Assembly (NCBI GenBank): GCA_026874595.1
Contig: CM049306.1
Coordinates: 103,925,142 to 103,989,141 of the forward strand
Reading direction: 5' to 3'
From: Sipunculus nudus
Taxonomy: Eukaryota > Annelida > Sipuncula > Golfingiida > Sipunculidae
Length of the DNA: 64,000 nucleotides
Shown here in pieces: positions 10,345 to 22,900 of this stretch. The stretch's first letter is position 1; every line of letters begins with the position of its first letter. The translations under genes were made by a program, and so were the position numbers. The notes beneath the pieces are model-generated. The model was not told the DNA's origin. It saw only the letters and a list, made by a program, of their open reading frames with translations, and made no database searches.

Positions 10345-12275
10345 CCATTTAGCCTTGATAAACTCTGTTATTCTGCCTCTCCACCTGAATCTGACATCAA
10401 CTCTGTTATCCAGCTATACCATCTGTATCCGACATAAACTCTGTTATCCTGCTTCCCCTTCTGTATCAGACATCAACTCAGTTATCCTGCCTCACAATCT
10501 GAATCTTTACATCAGCTTTGTTATTCTGCCTCTCCACCTGAATCTGACATTAACTCAGTTATCCTGCTTCCCCTTCTGTATCAGACATCAACTCAGTTAC
10601 CCTGCCTCACAATCTGAATCTTTACATCAGCTCTGTTATTCTGCCTCACCACCTGAATCTGACATCAACTCTGTTATCCAGCTACACCATCTGTATCTGA
10701 CATAAACTCTGTTATCCTGCTTCCCCTTCTGTATCAGACATCAACTCAGTTATCCTGCCTCACAATTTGAATCTTTACATCAGCTTTGTTATTCTGCCTC
10801 TCCACCTGAATCTGACATAAACTCTGTTATCCTGCTTCCCCTTCTGTATCAGACATCAACTCAGTTATCCTGCCTCACAATCTGAATCTTTACATCAGCT
10901 CTGTTATTCTGCCTCACCACCTGAATCAGACATCAACTCTGTTATCCTGCTACACCATCTGTATCTGACATAAACTCTGTTATCCTGCTTCCCCTTCTGT
11001 ATCAGACATCAACTCAGTTATCCTGCCTCACAATCTGAACCTTTACATCAGCTCTGTTATTCTGCCTCACCACCTGAATCAGACATCAACTCTGTTATCC
11101 TGCTACACCATCTGTATCTGACATAAACTCTGTTATCCTGCTTCCCCTTCTGTATCAGACATCAACTCAGTTATCCTGCCTCACAATTTGAATCTTTACA
11201 TCAGCTTTGTTATTCTGCCTCTCCACCTGAATCTGACATAAACTCTGTTATCCTGCTTCCCCTTCTGTATCAGACATCAACTCAGTTATCCTGCCTCACA
11301 ATCTGAATCTTTACATCAGCTCTGTTATTCTGCCTCACCACCTGAATCAGACATCAACTCTGTTATCCTGCTACACCATCTGTATCTGACATAAACTCTG
11401 TTATCCTGCTTCCCCTTCTGTATCAGACATCAACTCAGTTATCCTGCCTCACAATCTGAACCTTTACATCAGCTCTGTTATTCTGCCTCACCACCTGAAT
11501 CAGACATCAACTCTGTTATCCTGCTACACCACCTGAATCTGACATCAACTCTGTTATCCAGCTAAACCATCTGTATCTGACATAAACTCTGTTATCCTGC
11601 TTCCCCTTCTGTATCAGACATCAACTCAGTTATCCTGCCTCACAATCTGAATCTTTACATCAGCTCTGTTATTCTGCCTCACCACCTGAATCAGACATCA
11701 ACTCTGTTATCCTGCTACACCACCTGAATCTGACATCAACTCTGTTATCCAGCTACACCATCTGTATCTGACATAAACTCTGTTATCCTGCTTCCCCTTC
11801 TGTATCAGACATCAACTCAGTTATCCTGCCTCACAATCTGAATCTTTACATCAGCTCTGTTATTCTGCCTCACCACCTGAATCAGACATCAACTCTGTTA
11901 TCCTGCTACACCACCTGAATCTGACATCAACTCTGTTATCCAGCTACACCATCTGTATCTGACATAAACTCTGTTTTCCTGCTTCCCCTTCTGTATCAGA
12001 CATCAACTCAATTATCCTGCCTCACAATCTGAATCTTTACATCAGCTCTGTTATTCTGCCTCTCCACCTGAATCTGACATCAACTCTGTTATCCAGCTAC
12101 ACCATCTGTATCTGACATAAATTCTGTTATCCTGCTTCCCCTCCTGTATCAGACATCAACTCAGTTATCCTGCCTCACAATCTGAATCTTTACATCAGCT
12201 CTGTTATTCTGCCTCACCACCTGAATCAGACATCAATTCTGTTATCCTGCAATACCATCTGTATCTGACACTAAC
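10345..12275. repeat. 38-bp minisatellite with higher-order structure
   Basis: About 50 copies of a unit near 38 bp, built on 'gacatcaactctgttatcctg'-like cores with variable 3' halves (ctcaccacctgaat, ctacaccatctgtat, cttccccttctgtat, ctcacaatctgaat). One variant, containing CTTTACATCAGCT, recurs at spacings near 112, 152 and 190 bp. These are three-, four- and five-unit blocks. The array therefore grew by duplicating multi-unit blocks. Open frames inside it are by-products of the repeat. Confidence 0.93.
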
Positions 12276-13600
12276 TCGTCATACTCCTCTTATGTCGTAC
12301 TTGTCCTTTTACCGACAAGTATTTACAATGAGGTCTTTTCCCGGCCACACCGACCCTTCAGACTATCCCATTCCAACACACAAGAGCTTAGCCTTCAAAG
12401 AAGTATCATTAAGTGTAATGTATCTACGTGTAAAGATCTCTGTCTATCCAGTAAGAATCCTTGAAAGCACTAGACCTATCCGACTTATATCTCGAGACCT
12501 ACCTGCTCTGTCATCTGACAATTTTTCCTTACATACAAACTGACATCACAATTAAACTATCACATACTGGAATATGCCAGCTGTCAACCATATAAGCTTT
12601 TCCCTTAACCTGAATCTGTTAGAATCCTGAATCTTTAAAATCACAATGTCTTTGACTCATAATTCAGTTCAATGAAATCGACACAACCGACCGTCTTGAC
12701 TTGACAGTCAACACATTCCATAGATGTTCATAACGTCTTATAAACGAACCTATAAAACCAATAGCTGTTAATAAAGGTGCAGATGCCATCTCTATACTCT
12801 AGAAATGATTTCCCATACTTAAAATATTAACCTTCTTTCAAGCATTAAGAGCCTCTCTATATTAAGAAACAACTTACTCAATAAAAAAATTCTAGAAGTC
12901 CTATATATTCACCATTGCCTTGTGACAAAAACGAACACATTTTGTTTGCAAAATATATGCTGTGCTGGTGAAGGTGATCAGAACCTTTATTCTATATGTG
13001 CAAAGCTGGCCTATATCAAGGGACCCTGCTCCGTCTGCCACTTAGGCAACCTAGTTTTCTTTACCACTCAAACATATACGTAATAAGTTTATTACTCCAA
13101 TTATGTTTAGTGCATTGATTACTATATAAGCCCTGGCTGAGATAACTGTTGAGCCTGGACCTGTTACTGTGACATATTCGAGCTGACAGGTTGCAGCCAC
13201 ATGTTGAGTTATAACTGAAGTGTAATTCTTGCCAGAATTTAGTGTGAGATATACTCTGCAGATACAGGTGTCACTGATCATGTCAATGAGGTTTTAAACT
13301 GTGTGACTGTAGAAATGCAAGGCCAGATCATTTTTGGTCCAGTAAAGATATTATTAATTGGCAGTTAAAGCCATACGGCTGATAACACTCAATTAGAATG
13401 TGATGCGGAATCACAGGGGCAGGGGCTGTTGAAGTGATGCATGGAATGTCCCCTGACACAAGAGTGCTCCCGATTTCTTATGCCTGGTTTATTTATACGA
13501 TCCACAGGTGTCAGGTGCCTGGTCGGCCTAAAATCCTGTTGACAACTCTGGGGGCCCAGGTCTGTTTCAGTTCCTACATGTGGCATTGTGCCTAGAATGT
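12276..13600. other. Intergenic, nothing recognised
   Basis: Unique-looking AT-rich sequence between two tandem arrays. No gene supported. Confidence 0.45.
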
Positions 13601-15010
13601 CTGAATCACCTGCAGGAAATTGTTCTGCCTACAAGACCTACATGTGCTAGTTCTGTCTACATGACCTGCATATGCTAGTTTTGTGTACAAGATCTACATT
13701 TGCCAATTATGTCTTCAAGACCTACATGTGGCAGGTGTCTGGAATTTCAACATGAGCTATAGATGAAAAACTTCCTGATCGGTCTAAATGTCCAACTGGT
13801 CTACAAAACCAAGAACTATCAGGTGCCAGGACTGTTTACAAGACCAACAGGCCCTATTGGTCTAAAAAGCCTGTAGACACTGTAAGCCATGTCGTCTGTT
13901 TACAAGGACTATTGGTATCAGGTACCTGGTCTGTCTACAAGACCCACTGGTGTCAGGTCTCTGATCTTTCTACAAGACTTTCAGCTGCCTTGTCCTTTTA
14001 CAAGGCCAACAAATGTTAGGCGTCTCTTCCATCTAAATGACCCGAACTGCAAGGTTCCTCAAGGTCTAAAAGTGTCAGTCGCCTCATCTGTTTATAGGAC
14101 CAAGGCCGAAGCATAGTGAATGGACCTACATGTGTCTGGTCTTTCTACAGTTATAAATGGCAGTTTTCTATCTTGCAAAAAGCCCAATATGTTACAGAGT
14201 GTCTGGACTGTCTCAAAGACCTGGAGGAACCTGGTCAGTCTAAGTTATCTACAAGTACAATAGTTCTCTCTAAAACAGCTACTATGTGTGCTAGTTCTGT
14301 CTTCAAGACTAACATGTGCTATCTCTGTTTACAATTTGTACTGGTGCTGGTGCTGTCTACAAGATCTACATGTGCTACTTCTGACTATGATTCTCGTGTG
14401 TGCCAGTTATTGCTTTATCACCCACTGGTGCCAGGTCTGGCTATAAGATCTATAGTAGCAGGTACCATATATGTTCACAAGGCTACGTGCGGCAGGTGTC
14501 TTATCGGTCAAAAGAGCAATAAATGGCATGTGCCTTGTCTGTCTAAAACACCAACAGGTTCCAGACCTGTTTAAATATCTAAATGTGTTTGTTCTGTCTC
14601 AAAGTCCTACATGAGCCAGGTCTGTCTATAAGATCTAAGGTGACTGGTGCATGGTCTGTCTACAGGACTTACAGGTGCCAAGTGCATTGTTAGTTTAAGA
14701 CCTGTAGATGACTCTTACATTCCTGGTTTGTTTATAAAGCATACAGGAAGAGGTTGTCTTGTCGGTCTACAAGATCTGCAGATGCTTTGTCTTTCTGCAA
14801 TGACTACAGATGAGAGGTGTGTCTAAAAGACCTACATTTGGCAGGTCTGTCTACAAGAACTTTATTTAGCAGGTGTCAGGTCTGTCTACAATACCTACAG
14901 GTCTCAGGTGCCACATCTGTCTATGAGGTCTAAAGGTTGTGGGTGCATGGTCTTTTTACAAGAGCTATAGCTTGCAGGTGAATGGTTTGTCAAAACGGCC
15001 AACAAGAACA
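13600..15010. repeat. Degenerate ~32-bp tandem array
   Basis: Diverged copies of a unit approximated by 'ggtgtcaggtctgtctac' followed by 'aagacctacatgt'. Copies vary in length by a few bases and differ at many positions, so this is an old array. The 152-codon frame at 14116-14574 and its neighbour at 13889-14116 lie wholly inside it. Their repeated 'VYKT/STRPT' wording is the translated repeat, not a gene. Confidence 0.8.
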
Positions 15011-16275
15011 GATGTCAAGAACACATTTAACAGTCATTATATATTATATTTAATATCACGAAAGGATATTTTATTTTATTTTGACTCACAATAACAAAAC
15101 AAATAATTTCCTGAGAATCCTGGCAATGTAACATTTCCACACCCTTCTTTTTTTAAAGAATCAGGGTATTACACTCAGCAAAGAGGTCACAGATTCCATG
15201 ATTTGAAGTTAGATGAACCATTATGATCCCTGAACATGCATTTTATATCAATTTTTTAGTTCTATATTCCAACAAATGACTAGATACTTCATATTTTCTC
15301 TAAATATATGATAATCACAAGAAAATGAATAGATAAGATCTTACTGAAATATTATAAATTTACAATTGTTTTCAGAATAAACATGAATAAATAACATTAA
15401 ATGTGCAGACAATGAGACAGCCTCTACATTTGTAAAAACTGGTCAAGGAAAATCAGAATTATAAAATGACTAAGGGTTTTGAAGTATGATACATTGACAT
15501 ATTGCCTGATATAAGAGGACAAATATTATTTTAAATGGCTCTGAAATATGATTACTGATGACTCTGAAAGAATCAATATAAAAACTAAACAGCTTTTTCA
15601 TAAACTGGGAAAGCAAACAAACAAGTCTTAAGATTATTCTTCAAGTGTTCTACAACATTGAATTTAGAGGAATCTATCTCAATATTTCATGTAACAATTT
15701 TGTTGTTTTTTCAAGCTGGAGTGGTTATTCTTCTATTACCATTATTGCTACTTTGCTTCCAGGGACAGTAATCTATATAAATTTTACATGCTCTCTCATT
15801 TTAAAACAACACTGATTCCAATTTGATAATCCTTTGCTGATAATAAATATAAATATTTCTCTTGATATTGAGCCCTATATTTTTCAATAAACTCTCTATA
15901 ACCAGCCAGGTAATTGATTAGATATCTCCTGACAGCAGCTTACTTAATATCACAGGAAACTAGAAAGCAGTCACAGAGCACATACCTCCACATATATGCT
16001 ATTGTCATGACAACTCCTTTGGTCTTGATACAAGAAAAATTTGTTCATGAAAGGTCATAACAACTCTTGCACCTGTGTTTCCTTTGGCAGTCATATAAGC
16101 TAAAACCACCCAAGAGGTTGGATGGTAGGGTGGTGAAAAAATTTCTTGTGTATAGGATCGACTGGTTTTGACACATGAACGAATCTGTCAAGAGAGGTCC
16201 CAACAGCTCCTGTGCTGATGTCTTCTTTGGCAGTGATCAAGGCTTGATGTGCCCATGAGGTAGAGGGAAGGATGG
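15011..16275 (-). other. Probable 3' UTR of the 15-finger gene
   Basis: Downstream of the stop at 16276 on the minus strand. No other gene is seen. Overlapping AATAAA-type signals lie near 15068-15082 (minus). A short duplicated segment around 16110-16260 resembles the final coding exon (opposite-strand wording 'tgttgatgtcttc...gatcaagg'), hinting at a local duplication. UTR extent is inferred. Confidence 0.35.
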
Positions 16276-16922
16276 TCATGAGAGCTCCTGAGTTGATGTC
16301 TCTTCTGGAGTTGATACAAGAACGATTTGGCTGGGTTCACCAGATGATTCTGCTGCTAGTTTGACTAGATAGCTGTATACACTAGACTGGGACTCGTCCA
16401 TCTCACTTGTATCAATGACCACAGTCTGAGTGTGGCCACCGCTTCCATCATTCTCAATAACTGTCAAACCCTCCCTGGGCTCGACAGTGCTGCCCTCTGC
16501 TAGCAAAGTCTGCTCATGAGTGACTGCCTCTATAGTGACTACCTGATCTGTTATAAGTACTGATTCACTGCTGACTGACTCCATATCTCGGTCTGTTATG
16601 ACCACAGCACCAGATGTCATGTCCTCAATGTGAGTATTCAATGAACTCGCTTCATATATCTCCGAGCCAGTTGCTGGTGCTATCACCTTGACAACCTCTT
16701 TTCGAGTGGGCTCGTACAAGTTTGTATGAAGCTTGACGTGGCGGTGAAGACTTGCATGATCAGCAAATGTTTGAGGGCAGAACTTGCAGGTCAATGGGCG
16801 TTCACCTGTATGAGTGTTCATGTGTTCTGTGAGATACTGGGCTCTTGTGAAAGTCCGTGGACATTCTTGGCAAAGAAATGGCCTCTCTCCTGTGTGTCTG
16901 GGCATGTGTCGATCTAAATCAG
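16276..16922 (-). CDS. 15-finger gene, last coding exon 12 (end of 13, fingers 14-15, tail)
   Basis: 647 nt after TTTTTTCAG. ADLDRHMPRH completes finger 13. CQECPRTFTRAQYLTEH and CKFCPQTFADHASLHRH follow. The 150-residue tail is rich in Glu, Ser, Thr and Val, as in many activation domains, and ends at TGA 16276-16278. Confidence 0.93.
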
Positions 16923-19900
16923 CTGAAAAAATAAAGTAAAACATTTTCTATGTATGTAGAGAAATAATTTATTTTTCTGTTGTTACTGCTCACATATACT
17001 CATTTAACTGTCACACACAATGCATTATGTTCAAAATTGCTGAAAATGTCACAGGATCAAAAAACCTTAGATGAAGTCATGTGCACTTGAACCTTGCAGC
17101 CACGTGAATGTGGTTAAACCTACCAGTACACAATGCTGTAAATTTCAGGTAAAGATGCCTCTTCTCTGATAGTCCTGTTAAATTTTCATGGATAAGTCTA
17201 ATATGGCCTAATGGTTGCGCTGTCTATTAAGGGAGAATGAAGGTGGCCATATAATAAGAACTATAGCATACTTTAGCCATTAGGATTTCTTGCTTAATAT
17301 TCATGAGACAGGCAATAAACCAGATGTCATATGTGAAGGCATTATCTAGGGCAAATCTTCCATTAATTTATCACTGATATATAAATAGGTTTTGGTATCA
17401 AACAAGACCACTATGTTACATCCTATTCCTTGAGAGAGTGTCATAATTACCTGATATCAAGGTGGGATAATAATGCTGAGAGACAATTGAATGAAAGTAT
17501 GAATGTACGAAACTCTTTATTTACAGCAACAATCAAACAGCCATATTTATTGTGCAATGCTATTTGTATGTCAATATAAATCTCTGCAGCCAAACCAGAC
17601 AAGAATAAAATTATACAATGGATTCATGTTATGAGCTCTTACATTAACCAGAACTTACCCTTTCGATAAAACTTCATATCACAGTGAGGGCAGTCGATCA
17701 TCTTTTTCCCTTCGTGTCGCTGGAGATGCAGGGTGAGGTGGGATTTCTGGATGAATGACTTGGAGCAGATCTGACACTGGTACTCCCTCTGCTGGGTGTG
17801 AATACGCTCGTGACATCGCAGAGAAGACAGCTGAGCAAACTGCTTACCACACACATTACACCTGATCATAAAAAAAAATGAAATCACATCAGATGTTTAC
17901 AATTCATCATCTGTTTACAAAATTTATCATTCTAAAAATTTGTAATAATATTACAGCTCAACCCACACATGATATCTTCGAGAAAATATTCACATTCATA
18001 CCTAAAAACAAAAAATGACATGCATAATTTATAAGATATTTCATTACTTACCTAGATATGTTATAAATTATAATTTAACAATATATGTACCTCTGACATC
18101 CTGTTATCAATTCTTCTTAATCATTGTAATGCTTTGAGTTATAGAATATGTATATGTATATATATATTATGTATATAAATATATATATATATATAATTAA
18201 ATAATAAAAAAAAATGCATAAAGTTTCAATACAACACAGTGAAAGTGCTCTACCATATGAGGAGCATTTATAATGTGGCGAAAACCTAAACGAACTCAAT
18301 AACCCAAGCTTTATCAAGCTAATTTAAACGGACTAAATTCACACATTATCATTTCAGTTTTTACCTGAGTAGTGGGCTGGCTGGCAAGCTTAACCCACAA
18401 AACAGTACTATACACATAGTATAATATAATTAATTAATTATATGAGTTTTATAGTAGTTTTCGGCCAAAAAATATAGAAGCTTTTACTGCATAATTGTGG
18501 TTTACTTGGTTATTTTCAATGACCATCAGTTCTCCAAGCAGCATGTGAAGTCTCTTTAATTGGTTCTGTGGCCGTTTAGAGGGCGGTACATGTATAACTG
18601 TAACTAGGAGGATTCTGCAAAGAGCTGAATGTGTTCAATAATAATGATTTAAATAACAATAATTATACAGTGATAACTTACATCAGAAACATGATTGCAC
18701 AGCAAAAAGATATAGGAATATAGGAGATTATGATCTAAATACTAGAAAAAATATAGCAAATTATGTGTCATTTTTTTAAAATAGGAAAACATAAGAGTAA
18801 GCAGAAGCCCTGCATTCTCAGTTGCATGTCTCAGGTAAAAAGAAGTTCTCCACCCATGTGTATCTGGGTTAATCTGTGTGAGGGAAGGGGATAAGGGCAA
18901 GGTAAAAAGGAATTCACAATCCAACAGTTCATGATCAGAAAAGTTAAAGAACCAGACCCTTTCTTTACAGGTTTCTCTTCTGTTTGAGTTCTCATGTGCA
19001 CCATCAAGCATCATTTATCAGTAGGGCTGAGTTTACTTACTTGTGAGGTTTCTCTCCTGATTGAGTTTTCATGTGCACTATCAGGCATTGTTTATCAGTA
19101 GGGCTGAGTTTACTTACTTGTGAGGTTTCTCTCGTGGGTGAGTTTTCATGTGCACTATCAGGCATCGTTAATCAGAAAGGCTGAGTTTACCTACTAGTGA
19201 GGTTTCTCTCCTGTGTGAGTTCTCATGTGCCCTATCAGGCATTGTTTATCAGTAGGGCTGAGTTTACTTACTTGTAAGGTTTCTCTCCTGTGTGAATTTT
19301 CATGTGCACTATCAGGCATCTTTTATCAGAAGGGCTGAGTTTACTTACTTGTGAGATTTCTCTCCTGTGTGAGTTCTCATGTGCACCATCAAGCATCTTT
19401 TATCAGTGGGGCTGAGTTTACTTACTTGTGAAGATTCTCTCCTGTGTGAGTCCTCATGTGCACTATCAGGCATCATTTATCAGTAGGGCTGAGTTTACTT
19501 ATTTGTGAGGTTTCTCTCCTGTGGGTGTTCTCATGTGCACTCTAAGGCATCATTTATCAGTAGGGCTGAGTTTACTTACTTGTGAGGTTTCTCTCCTGTG
19601 TGAGTTCTCATGTGCACTATCAGGCATCGTTTCACAGTGAAGCTGCGGTTACATTCCTTGCACCTCCACGGGCGTACACCAGAGTGACACTGTTCGTGGC
19701 GCTGTAGGTTGGACTTAGCTCTGAATCGCTTCCCACAAGTACCACAAGTATAAGGCTTATCCCCTGAGTGGATTTTCTGGTGTACTGAACAATAAAAAAA
19801 ATTATAATAACAAATAATTATATTCACTGCTTAGATAAAGTATGTAATATGTAATAATAATCAGGATAATAAGAATATAATAAAAGTAACACTGCAATTT

Positions 19901-22900
19901 TTCAATAAATTATATTTTCTTCATAAAGTATAATTATATTTAACTTAAACTTATAATTACAGATTTATTATAGATATTTATTAAATAAAATTACTTAGAT
20001 GAGCTAACAAATAAACATCATTCTGGTGTAAAATTTCAGCAGTTCAACCATTCTTACTTAAACTAAAGGTTCCTAGTGGTTGTTAAGAAGAATTTAAAAG
20101 ACAACCAAATAAACAGACATATGCTTGACTTGCTTGAATCATTTAAAGTAATTCATAACATGGGGATTGCCCCCTACTTACCTATCATGTTTCCATGTGT
20201 GCTGAATGTCTTGCCACATATATTACAGGTGTGGTCCTTTTTCTTGTCTCTGTCCAACTGTTCACTGTCTCTGTCAGAGATATATAATGCAATAAAATCA
20301 CAGAGTGAGATGCCTTATATAATCAGAGTGAGATGCTTTATATTATCACAGAGTGAGATGCCTGATTATCAGAATTTGATGCCTTAAATTATCACTGAGC
20401 GAGATGCCTGATATTTTCATTGAGTGAGATGCATTATATTATCAATAAGAGAGATGCCTGACATGATCACTGAGTGAGATGCCTGACATTATCACTGAGT
20501 GAGATGCCTGATATTATCACTGAGTTAGATGCCTGAAATTATCACCGAGTGGGATGCCTGATATTTTCAATGAGTGAGATGCCTTATATTATTACTAAGA
20601 GAGATGCCTTATATTATCACTAAGAGAGATGCCTGATATGATCATTGAGTAAGATGCCTGACATTTTCACTGAGTGAGATGCTTGACATTATCACTGAGG
20701 GAGATGCCTGATATTATCACTGAGGGAGATGCCTGATAATCACTGAGGGAGATGCCTGATATTATCACTGAGTGAGATGCCTGATATTTTCATTGAGTGA
20801 GATGCCTGACATTGTCACTGGGTAAGAAGCATGACATTATCACTGAGTAAGATGCCTGACATTATGAGATACCTTACATTTCTTTGTGCTCTTGCTCATG
20901 GTGTTGGTTCAGTAAGTCCTGTGATGTGAACCCAAGACGGCAGTATTTACACACGGCAGCCTTGGTCTGACCGTGCTGCTTCATGTGACGCACCAGGTTA
21001 GACTTGAGGCTTGACTCGTACTGGCATTGACTACAGGAGAATGTATGCAGGCCCGTCTTGTGCATCTTCTGATGAACTGAAAAATTTTTTTTATATACAA
21101 GGCAGACTTAGAAGGGGGGGGGGGTGATTAACCCCTCCTTTACAGGAGAACAATTACCTTTTGGCACCAGTTTCCCCATATTTTAATGCTTAATACCTCC
21201 TCTCCCCTGAGGAGTTGTGGACTGTTTCTCAGGGTATTAGTACCATCTTGTTAATAGTGACCCCTCCCCCTCTGCTCCTAATAATTAAACCTTATTTTAT
21301 CTAATGTAAAACTCTAAGTAAAATAATACAGTTTATTATTCATTCAAATGTTTCTTTAAAAGAATTATTTCAAAGCACTAAAATTATCACTAGTGATGAT
21401 TCTATGGAATAACTAGGGACACCACATGGTTGTATGTAAAATACTGGATCCTTGTATCGGACAGAGAAGCATTTTAGTTCTTTTAGTTAATAAGGTAATA
21501 TACTGTGCATTGGGCTTAACTACAGAACTTGTACTAGGGAGAATTTTATGCCATGTGTTGTAGAGAGTTACAAGCTTTGTAGCACCCCTTGTGTTGTACA
21601 GAGTCCCATACTTGTAGCAACCCTTGTGTTGTACAGAGTAACATACCTTGTAGCACCCCTTGTGTTGGACAAGATTTTCCACATTCTTCACAGTGGTAAA
21701 CATATGGTTCATCAAATCTGGAAGGAAACCACATTATCACATACTTATAGCATCATAATCACACGTTAATAATTTTTGCTAGCATATGTGATCTCAATTT
21801 TATACATATATTTAAATGAATAGCAAACAAAAGTTGTTGCTACAAATGCAGCTATGAGTGTTCTACTGGACTTAATATTAATACCCACTTTATTTATATG
21901 CAAATAATGCACTTATATACACAATTACAAGTCTAGATCATACAGTCGTAATCAGTTTCATAATTCATCATTTGACACTGGTGCTTCCAGTACAATATCC
22001 ATATAAATACTCAAAATTCAAAACTACAGATCATTATTCATAAGGTTTATAGGATATTTAATAAGAAAATCACTAATTCCACTGATTCATGAAGCAATGT
22101 TCCTAAAAACTTGGTATTAATTACATAAAAGAAACTAAACTATAAAGTTTTACGCAAAGAAAACTTACTTTTGAGATTTCAGTGATTCCTTGTGCCTGCG
22201 CTGCATGTGTTTTAAGGCACTGCCTTTTTCAGTAAAGGTCAAAGGGCAGAAGAGACATTTGTGAGGTTTGCTACCTTCATGAGTCCTTTGGTGTCTCAAC
22301 ATGTTTCCACGGAAACTGAAACCTTTCTTGCAGATCTTACATAAATATAATTTTCTTCCATTTTTTACATCAACTTCCACATCTATGAAGAGACCAAAGG
22401 CTAATAATCCAACTGTTATTATTGCATGCATAACATTTTATAAATGCTGATAAATATTTGCACTTATTTGATAAGTTACCATTTGCCATTTCCTGTTGCA
22501 TAGACATTCTTATAAAGCATACACAATTTGAATCATTACTAGCCTCACCTTCCCACTCTATAAAACATGCCCTTGCACTGAAAAAGGTACTATGACATTA
22601 CAAAGAAAGATCATGAGAAACATGAAATTTTGAATCTTAAAAATACTGACATTTATATAAAATATTTCATAAGATGATAACTAGAACCTTTTACTACACC
22701 TCTAAAAGGTAATCTGCAAGTATAAGGACAGAATATGTCCATAAAAACTGCTGCAGACACTTGATTAATATATCTGGCCTATCAGTGCCACCTGGTGTCC
22801 AGACTGAAAACAATTTACCATTTTATGATTTTTTTTTGTGAGCACTCCAGGTCCTTTAGAGAATATATGAAGCATTGTTTTAATGTCTTATGAAACAATT

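Noticed and set aside
10355-10705. 116-codon frame in the minisatellite
   Set aside because: Product of the 38-bp repeat. Later units break the frame.
14116-14574. 152-codon plus-strand frame
   Set aside because: Lies wholly inside the degenerate 32-bp array. The protein is translated repeat.
18980-19570. Extra zinc-finger exons downstream of exon 10
   Set aside because: Each copy holds only the last 49 nt of the exon without an acceptor or Cys pair, and direct splicing of 19580 to 17861 gives the correct TGEKPHK-C linker.
10345-20874. CRISPR-like regular repeats
   Set aside because: Units are contiguous or nearly so, without unique spacers, in a eukaryotic intron-bearing context.
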